From Bacteroidia bacterium (GTDB taxonomy: Bacteria > Bacteroidota > Bacteroidia > CAIKAF01): DNA of 64,000 nucleotides. The position numbers and the translations under genes were made by a program. The DNA lies in contig JAUHWY010000003.1 of assembly GCA_030427255.1 (NCBI GenBank), positions 62,001 to 126,000 of the forward strand, in the 5' to 3' direction. Position 1 is the stretch's first letter. The number at the start of each line of letters is the position of its first letter. Positions 18,155 to 28,387 of this stretch are shown piece after piece. The notes under the pieces were generated by a model that was not told the origin of the DNA, searched no databases, and saw only the letters and a program-made list of their open reading frames with translations.

Positions 18155-18189
18155 GTGGTAAAAAGTGGTATAAAGTGGGAGAAGGTGTC
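18155..18189 (+). promoter_or_regulatory. MraZ-box array, four GTGGT/GTGGG/GTGTC boxes at 10-bp period
   Basis: GTGGT (18155), GTGGT (18165), GTGGG (18175) and GTGTC (18185) start exactly 10 bases apart with A-rich 5-base spacers. Studied MraZ proteins bind such direct repeats upstream of their own gene. The array ends 32 bases before the mraZ ATG, so autoregulation of the whole cluster is the likely meaning. Confidence 0.8.
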
Positions 18190-18221
18190 AAATCTTCCTT
18201 ATTTTTACTGCGACAAATAGT

Positions 18222-18695
18222 ATGGCGCATTTTATAGGTGAACATAGCGGTAAGGCAGATGCCAAAGGACGGGTGATGTTCCCCGCCGTTTTCCGGAAGC
18301 AATTGGCCGGGGAAGGGCAGGAGGAATTTGTCATTAACCGTGGCTTTGAAGCCTGCCTCGTGCTCTACCCCCGCAAGGAGTGGGACGCCATCAGCGCCAA
18401 ACTGCAAGCGCTCAACTCGTTTAAAAAAGAAAACCGGCTGTTTATTCGCCAATTCAACAACGGCGCAACTCCGGTTCAACTGGACAGTGCCGGCCGAATT
18501 TTAATTCCCAAAGAGCTCATGCGCTATGCCGGCATTCAATCTGAGCTCGTATTTGCGGCCAACGGCAACAAAATCGAACTCTGGGCCAAAGACCATTATG
18601 AGGAAATGATGCAAATAGATCCTGATGAATTTGCCAACCTCGCCGAAAGGGTCATGGGAAATCTGGATGATACCAACAGAAACGATGCGCCATGA
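18222..18695 (+). CDS. mraZ: Transcriptional regulator MraZ
   Basis: The protein has 157 residues with two SpoVT/AbrB-like swapped-hairpin domains: residues ~5-50 (GEHSGKADAKGRVMFPA) and ~75-125 (TPVQLDSAGRILIPKELM). MraZ forms ring-shaped oligomers that bind direct repeats and control the division and cell-wall cluster. It is the first gene of the dcw operon and overlaps rsmH by four bases. Its presumed operator is the 10-bp-period array directly upstream. Confidence 0.95.
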   Translation: MAHFIGEHSGKADAKGRVMFPAVFRKQLAGEGQEEFVINRGFEACLVLYPRKEWDAISAKLQALNSFKKENRLFIRQFNNGATPVQLDSAGRILIPKELMRYAGIQSELVFAANGNKIELWAKDHYEEMMQIDPDEFANLAERVMGNLDDTNRNDAP

Positions 18696-19609
18696 TGCCG
18701 GAATCTACCTATCATCGACCCGTTCTGGCAAACACTTGCATAGAACATTTGGTGCATAAGCCCAACGGCCGTTATGCCGACCTCACTTTTGGAGGGGGCG
18801 GCCACAGCAAACGCATTCTTGAAGCTCTAGGTCCCGAAGGACGATTGGCAGCCTTTGACCAAGATCCGGATGCCAAAGCCAATGCCCCTAAAAATGATCC
18901 ACGGTTCCGCTTTTTTGATAGCAACTTTAGATTCTTTCACCGATTTCTCAGCATGGAAGGCTGGCTGCCCCTCGATGGCATTCTGGCCGACCTTGGGGTT
19001 TCTTCCCATCAATTAGATGCGCCCGAACGGGGATTCACTTTTCGCCAAAATGCCGCACTCGACATGCGCATGAATCCCCGTCAGGGTACATCTGCAGCTC
19101 AGTGGCTGGCCGAGGTGGAGCCTAAAACCCTTACGGAAGTGCTCCGCAATTACGGCGAAATTAAAACCGCCAAACGCTTAAGCGACCGAATCGTTCAAAC
19201 AAGAGCGGTAGATCCCATTCAACATTCGGACCAACTCAAAGCTCTAGTGCACGGACTTTGTCCACCCGACAAAGAAAACCGCTTCCTAGCACAAGTTTTT
19301 CAAGCCATCCGTATTGCCATTAACGACGAAATGGGGGCGCTTAAAGACATGCTGGAAGCCAGCGCTCAAGCCTTAGCTCCGGGTGGCATGTTGGTGGTTA
19401 TGTCCTACCACTCTTTGGAAGATCGATTGGTAAAACATTACCTGAGAGCAGGCAATTGGGAAGGACGTGTAGAAACCGACCTCTACGGAAATCCCTTAGG
19501 CCCCTTTGACCTTATTACACGTAGCGCCATAAAAGCAGATGCTCAAGAGCAAAAAGAAAATCCCAGATCGCGCTCCGTAAGACTTAGAATTGCCCGAAAA
19601 CGTCCATGA
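18692..19609 (+). CDS. rsmH: 16S rRNA (cytosine-1402-N4)-methyltransferase
   Basis: The 305-residue protein shows YHRPVLANTCIEHL at the start, the SAM-binding loop DLTFGGGGHSKRIL, LGVSSHQLD and the C-terminal VMSYHSLEDRLVKHY. RsmH methylates N4 of C1402 in 16S rRNA near the ribosomal P site. The length is normal. The start ATG overlaps the mraZ stop (ATGA) and its own stop overlaps the next start. An in-frame second ATG directly follows the first, so either could initiate. Confidence 0.95.
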   Translation: MMPESTYHRPVLANTCIEHLVHKPNGRYADLTFGGGGHSKRILEALGPEGRLAAFDQDPDAKANAPKNDPRFRFFDSNFRFFHRFLSMEGWLPLDGILADLGVSSHQLDAPERGFTFRQNAALDMRMNPRQGTSAAQWLAEVEPKTLTEVLRNYGEIKTAKRLSDRIVQTRAVDPIQHSDQLKALVHGLCPPDKENRFLAQVFQAIRIAINDEMGALKDMLEASAQALAPGGMLVVMSYHSLEDRLVKHYLRAGNWEGRVETDLYGNPLGPFDLITRSAIKADAQEQKENPRSRSVRLRIARKRP

Positions 19610-20001
19610 AAAACGCCTACCGAAATACCAGCAAAAAAGGCCAAAAAAAAGCCGACCAAAAGCGCCGTGAACCGGGGGTGTTTTGGCGTGTCTTACAGGG
19701 AGAGTTCTTAGAGAAAAACCTTATTCTAAAACACCTCCCCTTCGTATTCTTCTTGGCATTTCTTGGCATACTATACATCTCCGCCTCCTACTACGCCGTA
19801 AACCGAGTGCAAGACATAGACCGCCTAGAAGAAAGACTCAAAAACCTTAAAGCCGAAAGCATTGACTTGGAAAATCAGCTCATGGAGCAATCCAAGAAAT
19901 TCAACCTTAAAGAACGATTAATAAGCCGCGGCTTAGAAATCCCAAAAACACCTCCACGGGTTTTGGATTTAAGCCCTGACAGCCTGGAAATGATGTATTA
20001 A
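19606..20001 (+). CDS. ftsL: FtsL-like division protein
   Basis: The protein has 131 residues: a basic N-terminal tail rich in Lys and Arg, one membrane helix (residues ~46-68, FVFFLAFLGILYISASYYAV) and a periplasmic coiled coil (DIDRLEERLKNLKAESIDLE). This topology and its position between rsmH and ftsI identify it as the FtsL-like protein that links the FtsW-FtsI synthase to the divisome. The sequence is poorly conserved, so the call depends on context. The N-terminal tail is longer than in Escherichia coli FtsL. It overlaps rsmH by four bases. Confidence 0.85.
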   Translation: MKNAYRNTSKKGQKKADQKRREPGVFWRVLQGEFLEKNLILKHLPFVFFLAFLGILYISASYYAVNRVQDIDRLEERLKNLKAESIDLENQLMEQSKKFNLKERLISRGLEIPKTPPRVLDLSPDSLEMMY

Positions 20002-20003
20002 AC

Positions 20004-22070
20004 ATGAGCAAAAAGGCCCAAATACAACGCAAAATGCAATTCCTGTACCTCTTTATGGTACTGGCAGGAATGGCTGTGTTTGGCCGACTCATCCATATCC
20101 AATTTGTTCAAGGTCCCTACTGGAGAGACAAAGCCGCCTCTCTAACCTCGGTCATGCAAAAAATCGAAGCCGCAAGAGGTAACATCATTGCCGACGATGG
20201 CAGCTATTTGGCTATATCCCTTCCCCAATACGAGCTTAGAATGGACTTGTTGGCTCCGGGCATTTCAGAAGAGCTGTTTAGAGAGGAAATCGATAGTCTA
20301 GCCCTTGGACTAGCAAAAATAACCGGACAAAACAGCTACGGTCAGTTCAAACAAAAGCTTAAAAAAGCACGCGCCGAAGGAAACCGGTATTTATTGGTGG
20401 CCAAAGGACTACGCTTTACTCAAGTTAAAGAAATTCAACAGCTTCCCATCCTTAGCTTAGGGCGCAACAGCGGAGGCTGCATCATAGAATCCTACACTAG
20501 CCGCAAAAAGCCGTACGGTAGTCTGGCAGCCCGCACCATTGGCAAACCTAATGAAGATGGGCACGGAGTTGGAATTGAGCTAGCCTACGACGCTTACCTT
20601 AAAGGCAAAGAAGGGCTACGCCTTATGGAAAAATTAAGCGGAAGCGTTTGGCGCCCGGCAGAATCCGAAAACACCGTGGAGCCCGAAGATGGCTTAGATA
20701 TTGTTTCTACCATTCAACCCGACATCCAAGAAGTAGTGCAATACGAACTGGCCTTTCAATTGGCCAAAAACGATGCCGAACATGGCACCGCTATTGTAAT
20801 GGAAACCAAAACCGGCTACGTACGCGCCATTGTTAATCTAATGCGTGGCAAGGATGGTAATTACTATGAAGCTTACAATTACGCAGTAGGAGAAAGCACA
20901 GAGCCGGGCTCAACCATGAAACTAATGACCATGTTGGCCCTTCTAGAAGATGGTCTTATAAAATTAAGCGATTCTATAGAAACAGGTAATGGCAGATATG
21001 CTTTTTATGACCATGTGTTAAGGGACAGCAAGGAGGGAGGACACGGCACCATCACCATTCAACATGCCTTTGAGGTAAGCTCAAATATTGCCATGGCACG
21101 GCTGGTTTGGGATGCCTACAAAGAACAACCCGATAGGTTTATCCAACATTTTAAACGTTTGGGTCTGGATCAACCCATGGGATTGGAAATCCCCGGAGAA
21201 GGTAAACCCTTGGTAAAATCTCCCGGCCATGAAACCTGGTCCGGCCTTACGCTTCCAATGATGGCCATAGGCTACGAATTACAACACACGCCCCTTCACG
21301 TACTGGCCCTGTACAACGCAATTGCAAATAACGGCACCATGATGAAGCCCCGCTTTGTACAAGAAATTCGAAAGCGGGGTAAAACAGTAGAACGCTTTGA
21401 ACCCGAGGTTTTGAATAAAAAAATCTGCTCCGAGGCCACTCTTAAAGCACTTCAACAACTACTCGAAGGGGTGGTAGAACATGGAACAGCCAAAAATCTG
21501 AACGACCATGCCATACGGATTGCCGGAAAAACCGGAACGGTCCGCATTGCTCAAGGAACCGAAGGCTACCGAGTCGATGGTAACATTGCTTACAAAGCCA
21601 GTTTTTGCGGATACTTTCCGGCAGAAGACCCTAGCTATTCTTGCATGGTCATGGTTAGTAGTCCCAGCAAAGAGGGCTATTACGGCAATGTAGTAGCCGG
21701 ACCCGTTTTCAGGGCAGTTGCCGATCAGGTTTATGCCTCGTCTTACAAAATCAACCGCTACCATTATGGGAAACCGGCAGAACTGGTAAAGAACAGACAA
21801 ATTGCGGCCGCCGCCGGCGCTTACGAAGACTTAAACACCTTAAGCCGTAGCATGCGCTTGCAAATTGCTCGCATTGGAGAATTACCGCAAAGCCCCGAAC
21901 CCATTATGCCAAACCTTATTGGCTTAGGCATGCGAGACGCCGTGTATGCCTGTGCACAAAAAGGATTGATTGCCAAAACCAATGGCCGAGGAAGAGTTGT
22001 GGAACAAAACCCAAAACCGGGCGCTCCGCTTCAAGAATCACAAACCATTTACCTGAAACTATCCCTATGA
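20004..22070 (+). CDS. ftsI: Septal peptidoglycan transpeptidase FtsI (PBP3-like), with PASTA tail
   Basis: The protein has 688 residues. One N-terminal membrane helix is followed by the class B PBP pedestal (RGNIIADDGSYLAISLPQYE) and the transpeptidase domain. Ser303 in PGSTMK is the acyl-enzyme serine; VSSN is the second motif and KTG (Lys509) the third, so the enzyme should be active. A single PASTA-like domain ends the protein (MPNLIGLGMRDAVYACAQKG). It cross-links peptidoglycan at the septum together with FtsW, encoded downstream. The ATG is 2 bases after the ftsL stop. Confidence 0.95.
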   Translation: MSKKAQIQRKMQFLYLFMVLAGMAVFGRLIHIQFVQGPYWRDKAASLTSVMQKIEAARGNIIADDGSYLAISLPQYELRMDLLAPGISEELFREEIDSLALGLAKITGQNSYGQFKQKLKKARAEGNRYLLVAKGLRFTQVKEIQQLPILSLGRNSGGCIIESYTSRKKPYGSLAARTIGKPNEDGHGVGIELAYDAYLKGKEGLRLMEKLSGSVWRPAESENTVEPEDGLDIVSTIQPDIQEVVQYELAFQLAKNDAEHGTAIVMETKTGYVRAIVNLMRGKDGNYYEAYNYAVGESTEPGSTMKLMTMLALLEDGLIKLSDSIETGNGRYAFYDHVLRDSKEGGHGTITIQHAFEVSSNIAMARLVWDAYKEQPDRFIQHFKRLGLDQPMGLEIPGEGKPLVKSPGHETWSGLTLPMMAIGYELQHTPLHVLALYNAIANNGTMMKPRFVQEIRKRGKTVERFEPEVLNKKICSEATLKALQQLLEGVVEHGTAKNLNDHAIRIAGKTGTVRIAQGTEGYRVDGNIAYKASFCGYFPAEDPSYSCMVMVSSPSKEGYYGNVVAGPVFRAVADQVYASSYKINRYHYGKPAELVKNRQIAAAAGAYEDLNTLSRSMRLQIARIGELPQSPEPIMPNLIGLGMRDAVYACAQKGLIAKTNGRGRVVEQNPKPGAPLQESQTIYLKLSL

Positions 22071-23542
22071 AACTGCTGCGCGACATATTATTCAAGGCAG
22101 GCCTGGAAGAGGTGCACGGCTCCACCAATTTGGCCGTGGAACAGCTTAGCGCAGATTCCAGAAACGTTAAAAAAAATGGCCTCTATTGTGCCATACAAGG
22201 ACTCAAAGCCGACGGCCACGACTTTATTGACAAAGCCATAGAAGCAGGAGCTATTGCCATTGTTTGCGAAAAACTGCCCGAACAAAAAGACCCAAAAATC
22301 ACCTATGTCCGAGTAAGAAACTCAAGACAGGCTTGGGCTTGGATGGCTGCAAACTTTTTTGACCATCCCTCCCACAAACTAAAACTTGTAGGCATCACCG
22401 GAACCAATGGAAAAACCTCTGTGGCCACCGGGCTTTATCAGCTCTTTTCGCGCATGGGTTACCAAACAGGACTTATATCTACAGTTGAAAATAAAATTGG
22501 CAACACCTCGGTTCCGGCTACCCACACCACACCCGATGCTTTGGGACTCAACCAACTGTTAAGTCAAATGTTGGCTGCCGGCATAACCCATTGCTTTATG
22601 GAGGTCAGTTCTCATGCCCTAGACCAAGCTAGAGTGGCAGGAATACAATTTGCAGGCGCCATATTCACCAATATAAGTCACGACCATCTAGACTACCACA
22701 AAACCATGGACAACTACATCCGAGCCAAAAAACAGCTCTTCGATATGCTGCCGGAAAATAGCTGGGCCTTGGTAAATGTAGACGATAAGCGTGGGCGAGT
22801 AATGCTCCAAAATTGCAAAGCCCAAAATCAAAAGGGATTTGCCTTAATGCAGGCTACCGACTTCAAAGGAAAAATCATTGAAAACTTGCTGGGAGGACTC
22901 TTTATGTCCTTTAACCAAACCGAAGTGTCTACCCAATTCACTGGTTCATTCAATGCCTATAATTTGTTGGCCATTTTTGGAGCGGCACGGCTACTTGGCC
23001 AAGAGACCCAACATGTGCTTACGACCCTAAGCACCTTGAAACCGCCGCCCGGAAGATTCCAAAGCATTGCAAGTCCTAATGGAGCCGCTGCCATTGTAGA
23101 TTATGCGCATACTCCCGACGCCCTGGAATCGGTGCTGCAAACCTTAAAAGAAACCATGTCAGGACAGGGACGCATCCTTTGTGTAATTGGTTGCGGTGGC
23201 GACCGAGATCCAAGCAAAAGACCAATAATGGGCAAAATTGCTGCCGGACTAAGCCACAAAGCCATTCTCACATCGGACAATCCAAGAAGCGAGGACCCCA
23301 TCAAGATTATTGAGGAAATGCAGGCAGAGCTTACCATTGAAGAAAAAATCAAATGCCTTACCATCCCATCCAGAAAAGAGGCCATTTCTGCAGCCTGCCG
23401 TTTAACAGAACCCGGCGATGTGGTGCTTATTGCGGGTAAAGGCCATGAAACCTACCAAGAAATTAATGGGGAACGCCATCATTTTGACGATGTGGAAGAA
23501 GTTAAACGAGCCTTTGGCTTACTAAACCCAAAGGAGGACTAA
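22067..23542 (+). CDS. murE: UDP-MurNAc-L-Ala-D-Glu:meso-diaminopimelate ligase MurE
   Basis: The protein has 491 residues with the Mur ligase ATP loop [10 protein letters not shown] (residues 109-118), SADSRNV in the N-terminal domain and [10 protein letters not shown] in the C-terminal domain. DNPRSEDP (Asp404-Arg407) is the signature of ligases that add meso-diaminopimelate rather than lysine, which predicts A1-gamma type peptidoglycan as in other Bacteroidota. It overlaps ftsI by four bases. Confidence 0.95.
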   Translation: MKLLRDILFKAGLEEVHGSTNLAVEQLSADSRNVKKNGLYCAIQGLKADGHDFIDKAIEAGAIAIVCEKLPEQKDPKITYVRVRNSRQAWAWMAANFFDHPSHKLKLVGITGTNGKTSVATGLYQLFSRMGYQTGLISTVENKIGNTSVPATHTTPDALGLNQLLSQMLAAGITHCFMEVSSHALDQARVAGIQFAGAIFTNISHDHLDYHKTMDNYIRAKKQLFDMLPENSWALVNVDDKRGRVMLQNCKAQNQKGFALMQATDFKGKIIENLLGGLFMSFNQTEVSTQFTGSFNAYNLLAIFGAARLLGQETQHVLTTLSTLKPPPGRFQSIASPNGAAAIVDYAHTPDALESVLQTLKETMSGQGRILCVIGCGGDRDPSKRPIMGKIAAGLSHKAILTSDNPRSEDPIKIIEEMQAELTIEEKIKCLTIPSRKEAISAACRLTEPGDVVLIAGKGHETYQEINGERHHFDDVEEVKRAFGLLNPKED

Positions 23543-23543
23543 T

Positions 23544-24767
23544 ATGCTCTACCACCTATTTGATTATTTGAACGACTTAGATTTTCCGGGAGCCGGAGTC
23601 TTTCAATACATCTCTTTTAGGGCAGGGATGGCATTGATCGTTTCTTTGGTAATATCCGCAGTATTAGGTGGGCGCATTATTCGATTCCTACAAAAACAAC
23701 AAGTGGGCGAAGAAGTTCGTGACCTAGGTCTAGCCGGTCAACTGAGCAAAGCAGGAACACCAACCATGGGCGGGCTAATCATTTTGGCGGCCATTCTAAT
23801 ACCGACACTGCTCTTTGCCAAGCTCAACAATATTTATGTGATTCTTATGCTGGGCTCTACCCTAGGTCTTGGCCTTATTGGCTTTTTGGACGATTACATT
23901 AAGGTCTTTAAAAAGAACAAAAAAGGGCTTGCGGGAAAATTCAAAGTGGTAGGACAAGTAGCCATTGGTTTGGTCGTAGGCCTTACATTATATACCCACC
24001 CAGAGGTCACTGTACGGAAATTCGATGGTCCGGTTGCCATTCAAACCGGTGGAGGGGAAGAACAAATCCCCGGATTCAAAGATGAACGGAGTCTTGAAAC
24101 CACCCTACCCTTTGTAAAGAACCACGAATTCAACTATTCAGACTTGCTCAGCTGGATAGGTGAGGACTTCAAGGAATATGGCTGGCTGATTTTCATTCCT
24201 ATTGTGATTTTCATCATTACTGCGGTGTCCAATGGAGCCAACATGACCGACGGCCTAGATGGCTTAGCTACAGGAACATCCGCCATTATTGGAGTGGTAC
24301 TGGCCATTTTTGCTTACGTAAGTGGCAACATTCGCTTTGCAGACTACTTAAACATTATGTACATACCCAATTCCGGAGAATTGGTAGTTTTCTCGTCAGC
24401 ATTTGTAGGTGCTTGTGTAGGCTTCCTTTGGTACAATGCATTTCCTGCCCAAGTTTTTATGGGAGATACAGGCTCTCTTTCCCTCGGAGGAATTATTGCG
24501 GTACTAGCCATTGCCATTCGAAAAGAGTTACTAATCCCAATCTTATGCGGGGTATTCCTTATCGAAAACCTATCGGTCATCTTGCAGGTAGGCTATTTTA
24601 AATATTCAAAAAAACGATGGGGAGAGGGCAAACGCGTATTCCTTATGGCTCCTCTTCACCACCACTACCAGAAAAAAGGATTGCATGAAGCCAAAATTGT
24701 AGCTCGCTTTTGGATTGCAGGCTTGGCTCTTGCTGCACTTACCATTATTACCCTAAAACTACGGTGA
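23544..24767 (+). CDS. mraY: Phospho-MurNAc-pentapeptide translocase MraY
   Basis: The 407-residue integral membrane protein has [10 protein letters not shown], the catalytic [24 protein letters not shown] and [10 protein letters not shown]. It transfers phospho-MurNAc-pentapeptide to undecaprenyl phosphate, forming lipid I. A long insertion between helices (about residues 150-210, [14 protein letters not shown]) is usual in Bacteroidota MraY. The strong AAGGAGG at 23531-23537 ahead of the ATG is notable because most genes here lack one. Its TGA overlaps the murD start. Confidence 0.95.
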   Translation: MLYHLFDYLNDLDFPGAGVFQYISFRAGMALIVSLVISAVLGGRIIRFLQKQQVGEEVRDLGLAGQLSKAGTPTMGGLIILAAILIPTLLFAKLNNIYVILMLGSTLGLGLIGFLDDYIKVFKKNKKGLAGKFKVVGQVAIGLVVGLTLYTHPEVTVRKFDGPVAIQTGGGEEQIPGFKDERSLETTLPFVKNHEFNYSDLLSWIGEDFKEYGWLIFIPIVIFIITAVSNGANMTDGLDGLATGTSAIIGVVLAIFAYVSGNIRFADYLNIMYIPNSGELVVFSSAFVGACVGFLWYNAFPAQVFMGDTGSLSLGGIIAVLAIAIRKELLIPILCGVFLIENLSVILQVGYFKYSKKRWGEGKRVFLMAPLHHHYQKKGLHEAKIVARFWIAGLALAALTIITLKLR

Positions 24768-26122
24768 ATCAAACGATTGACATATTGATTTTGGGCGCCG
24801 GGGAGAGCGGTGTGGGAGCTGCACTTTTGGCTAAAAGGAAAGGTATGTCCTGTCTTGTTTCGGATGCAGGAACTGGTAAAGCGTCCTTTATTCAAGAGTT
24901 GGAGCAGGCCGGTATTGAATATGAAACCGAAGGTCATAAAAAGGCCCTCAAATGTCTCCCAAAAGTACTGGTAAAGAGTCCCGGAATCCCAAACGAATCG
25001 AACATTGTGCAAGCATTTGCGCAAAAAGGGATACCCGTTTGGTCTGAGGTAGAGTTTGCCTTTAGGCAGATGACCAAAGGCAAAATCACAGGCATCACAG
25101 GAACCAACGGCAAAACAACAACCACCCATTTGGTATACCACATCTATAAAAAAGCCGGCTTAGATGTGGCCATGGGTGGGAATGTAGGAACCTCATTTGC
25201 AAGAATTCTTGCTGCTCAAGAGCCAAAAGATCATTACGTTTTGGAATTGAGCAGCTTTCAATTGGATAATATTGAACAGATGCGCATCCATACCGCACTC
25301 TTGCTAAATATTAGTCCCGACCATTTAGACCGATATGGCAACAGCCTGGAGCGCTACGCCGATGCCAAGTTCAACATTTTTAAAAACCAAAAAGCCGATG
25401 ACTTGCGCATTTGGGACGCCAACGACCCATTGCTCATAGAAGGTTACCACCGCAACCATACCAAAGGCCTGGCAGGCAAAGATTTCACATTTGGAAACGA
25501 AGGAACACCGGGAGTAAGTGCCTGGGCAAACCAAACACATATGCACTTAGTAGAAAACACACAAACCTTGGACATGCTCATTTCGGATATGGCGCTCAAA
25601 GGAAAGCACAACATCCGAAATAGCATGGCGGCTGCCTTGGCGGCCCGTGCACAAGACATCCGCAAAGAAACAATCCGAGAGGCACTCTCAGATTTTCAAC
25701 AAATTGAACACAGGCTGGAGTTTGTGGGGAAAGTAAAAGGGATGGATTTCATAAACGACTCTAAAGCCACCAATGTAAATGCTACTTGGTATGCATTGGA
25801 ATGTACGGAAGGTCCCATCATTTGGATTGCAGGTGGCGTGGATAAAGGAAACGATTACTCCAGCCTCCAACCTCTGGTTAAGGAGCGCGTTCGAGCCATT
25901 ATTTGCTTAGGCCTTAACAACGAACCCTTGCGCCAAGCCTTTGCTCATTTGGTACCCGAATTTTCGGAAACAAGCAGCATGATGGAAGCTGTGCGCGCAG
26001 CCTATTATATGGGAAGCAAAAACGATACGGTCTTGCTCTCCCCTGCATGCGCCAGTTTTGACCTCTTTCAAAACTACGAAGATAGAGGCCGGCAATTTAA
26101 ACAAAGCGTACGCGAACTCTAA
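24764..26122 (+). CDS. murD: UDP-MurNAc-L-Ala:D-glutamate ligase MurD
   Basis: The start is GTG at 24764, overlapping the mraY TGA; the reading frame continues further upstream but only as an alternate frame of mraY. The 452 residues begin [20 protein letters not shown], contain the ATP loop [14 protein letters not shown] and the substrate motifs LELSSFQLD and NDSKATN, and end in the Mur C-terminal domain ([18 protein letters not shown]). MurD adds D-glutamate to UDP-MurNAc-L-alanine. The GTG start choice is the only uncertain point. Confidence 0.93.
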   Translation: MNQTIDILILGAGESGVGAALLAKRKGMSCLVSDAGTGKASFIQELEQAGIEYETEGHKKALKCLPKVLVKSPGIPNESNIVQAFAQKGIPVWSEVEFAFRQMTKGKITGITGTNGKTTTTHLVYHIYKKAGLDVAMGGNVGTSFARILAAQEPKDHYVLELSSFQLDNIEQMRIHTALLLNISPDHLDRYGNSLERYADAKFNIFKNQKADDLRIWDANDPLLIEGYHRNHTKGLAGKDFTFGNEGTPGVSAWANQTHMHLVENTQTLDMLISDMALKGKHNIRNSMAAALAARAQDIRKETIREALSDFQQIEHRLEFVGKVKGMDFINDSKATNVNATWYALECTEGPIIWIAGGVDKGNDYSSLQPLVKERVRAIICLGLNNEPLRQAFAHLVPEFSETSSMMEAVRAAYYMGSKNDTVLLSPACASFDLFQNYEDRGRQFKQSVREL

Positions 26123-27303
26123 TGGTACAATTCCTAACGACATACCTTAAAGGCGATAGAGCCATTTGGATATTGATGATTTTGCTATCCATCATATCCT
26201 TGCTCTCGGTATACTCTGCCGCAGGGGCACTCGCCTTTAGGTATCGGGAGGGAAATGCCAGTTATTATTTGATAGAGCGAGCTGTGTTCCTATTGCTCGG
26301 TCTATTGGCCATGTACATGGCCCATAGAATTCCATTTCGTGTGTTTTCAATTTTGGGCGTTTTGGGCCTGTACGCAACCATTCCTTTGCTCTTGCTCACA
26401 TTACTTATGGGATCAAGCATAAACGATGCCTCGCGCTGGCTGCAACTCCCCTTCCTATCGGTGAGTATCCAAACCTCAGACTTGGCTAAACTTAGCCTAT
26501 TGCTATTCCTAGCTCGAAAAATTGGCCAAAGACAAGCTCAAATTACCGATTTCAAACGCGGCTTCCTTCCCTTAGCCATTCCGGTAAGCTTGGTTTGCCT
26601 TCTTATTCTTCCTGCAAACTTCTCCACAGCAGCCATGCTGTTTTTCATCTCAGCCTTACTAATGATTGTAGGAGGAGTGGCACTAAAACATATTTTAGGC
26701 TGGCTAGGTCTGGCCGCGGCATGTTTTGCCTTAATCATTGCCCTCGCTTTTGCAGCCCCTCAACTTTTACCGCGATTAGGAACCTGGAAAGCCCGGGTAG
26801 AAAATTTCTTCTCCGACGATCCGGCAGACAGCTACCAAGTGGAACAAGCAAAAATGTCAATTGCTTCCGGAGGACTCTTGGGAACCGGCCCCGGAAACAA
26901 CCCAAGCAAATACCGATTACCTCAGAGCTACTCCGACTTCATTTATGCCAATATTGTGGGGGAATATGGGCTCTTATTTGGAGGTTTGGTAACCATGCTT
27001 GGCTATTTGGTGTTGCTTTACCGGTCCATAAAAATTGGAAGCCGCACCGAAAGTGCCTTTGGAACGTTTACTGCCTACGGCTTAGGCTTGGCTTTGGTAA
27101 TACAAGCCTTCATAAACATGGCAGTTGCGGTTAACTTACTTCCGGTAACCGGTCAACCTCTGCCTTGGATTTCTATGGGAGGAACTTCTACCATTATTAC
27201 CGGACTTACCATTGGAATTATTTTGAGTATTGGGCGAGGCGAAAAAGTTTCCGGAGCCAACAAAAATCAACCAGCCGAGGAGGGGCAACTCAATCATGCC
27301 TAA
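26122..27303 (+). CDS. ftsW: Septal peptidoglycan polymerase FtsW (SEDS family)
   Basis: The 393-residue protein has about ten membrane helices and the SEDS-family features: a catalytic-loop region with YQVEQAKMSIASGG, GPGNNPSKYRLPQSYSDFIY and the late LPVTGQPLPWISMGGTS. FtsW polymerises lipid II into septal glycan together with FtsI. Its ATG overlaps the murD stop (TAATG) and its 3' end overlaps murG by eight bases. Confidence 0.95.
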   Translation: MVQFLTTYLKGDRAIWILMILLSIISLLSVYSAAGALAFRYREGNASYYLIERAVFLLLGLLAMYMAHRIPFRVFSILGVLGLYATIPLLLLTLLMGSSINDASRWLQLPFLSVSIQTSDLAKLSLLLFLARKIGQRQAQITDFKRGFLPLAIPVSLVCLLILPANFSTAAMLFFISALLMIVGGVALKHILGWLGLAAACFALIIALAFAAPQLLPRLGTWKARVENFFSDDPADSYQVEQAKMSIASGGLLGTGPGNNPSKYRLPQSYSDFIYANIVGEYGLLFGGLVTMLGYLVLLYRSIKIGSRTESAFGTFTAYGLGLALVIQAFINMAVAVNLLPVTGQPLPWISMGGTSTIITGLTIGIILSIGRGEKVSGANKNQPAEEGQLNHA

Positions 27304-28387
27304 GCGGTATCTCATAAGTGGAGGTGGAACAGGGGGACACATTTTCCCTGCAATTGCCATTGGCCAAGCCCTACAAGAGCTTTCACCCGGAGCCGAACTA
27401 CACTTTATTGGTGCCTTGGGCCGAATGGAAATGGAAAAGATACCGCAAGCAGGTTACACCATTACCGGTTTACCCATCCGAGGCATAAACCGCTCCAAAC
27501 CTTGGAAAAACCTGAGCTTGCCCTTGGCCTTATGGAAATCTTACCGAATGGCTCTGGCTACCCTAAAGACTTTTAGGCCGGATGCGGCCATTGGTGTTGG
27601 CGGATATGCTTCAGCAGCAATGGGCTTGGCCGCATCTAAAGCCGGTATACCACTGATTCTCCAAGAGCAAAATGCCTTTCCCGGGAAAACAAACCGTTGG
27701 CTTTCACGCAGAGCCAAAGCTATTTGTGTGGCACACCCCGGAATGGAAAAGTATTTTGAAGCTTCAAAATTGCATCTCACAGGGAACCCTGTGCGCAAAG
27801 CTTTTGAAACAATGGGTGCATCCAAGCAGGAGGCAAAAGCCCAATTGGGCTTAGATTCGTCCAAGCCCTTGGTATTCCTAACCGGTGGTAGCCTTGGCGC
27901 CCAAGCCTTAAACCATGCCCTATACTCCTGCTTACCAAGCCTTCAAGCCATGGGAGTTCAAGTGCTTTGGCAAACCGGTAGCCGATCATTTACCGATTGG
28001 TCGCAAAAAGTAACACCCGCTCCCGGTTTGCAATTGGCAGATTTTATTCCGGATATGGCCTTAGCCTTCCGTGCTGCAGACCTAGTGATTTCAAGGGCAG
28101 GTGCTATTGCCTTGGCAGAAATGGCCATGACACAAACCCCTTCACTTTTGGTCCCTCTGCCGGGTGCCGCAGAAGACCACCAAAGCTTCAATGCCAAAAG
28201 CATAGAGGACCGCGGAGGTGCTTTCATGTTGCCTCAAAACCAATTGAACGATCGCCTTTTGCCCACCCTTAAAGAGCTTTTACAAGATCAGGAAAAACTA
28301 GACAGCATGCGGAAAGCACTTGGTTCCATAAAGCAGCCAAATGCCGCTCAAAACATTGCCAAAATTATTCAAGCGCATCAACTATGA
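27296..28387 (+). CDS. murG: Lipid II synthase MurG (GlcNAc transferase)
   Basis: The chosen start, ATG at 27296, gives 363 residues beginning PKRYLISGGGTGGHIFPA, the correct N-terminal glycine-rich loop. The upstream extension would lie inside ftsW. GAGGAGGGG nearby provides a ribosome binding site. Further motifs are LQEQNAFPGKTNR, LTGNPVRK, LTGGSLGAQALN and SRAGAIALAEM in the UDP-GlcNAc binding half. MurG makes lipid II from lipid I on the inner membrane face. Confidence 0.95.
   Translation: MPKRYLISGGGTGGHIFPAIAIGQALQELSPGAELHFIGALGRMEMEKIPQAGYTITGLPIRGINRSKPWKNLSLPLALWKSYRMALATLKTFRPDAAIGVGGYASAAMGLAASKAGIPLILQEQNAFPGKTNRWLSRRAKAICVAHPGMEKYFEASKLHLTGNPVRKAFETMGASKQEAKAQLGLDSSKPLVFLTGGSLGAQALNHALYSCLPSLQAMGVQVLWQTGSRSFTDWSQKVTPAPGLQLADFIPDMALAFRAADLVISRAGAIALAEMAMTQTPSLLVPLPGAAEDHQSFNAKSIEDRGGAFMLPQNQLNDRLLPTLKELLQDQEKLDSMRKALGSIKQPNAAQNIAKIIQAHQL

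Larger units (their letters stand above)
17639..18221. other. Gene-free divergent spacer before the dcw cluster
   Basis: This region separates the minus-strand kinase operon from mraZ. It contains a GC-rich element (17700-17875) and, near its right end, the MraZ-box array (18155-18189). Between about 17880 and 18150 it is AT-rich without a convincing frame. Confidence 0.6.

Noticed and set aside
24710-24763. Longer start of MurD inside mraY
   Set aside because: The extra codons are an alternate frame of the conserved mraY C-terminus; GTG 24764 gives a normal MurD N-terminus.
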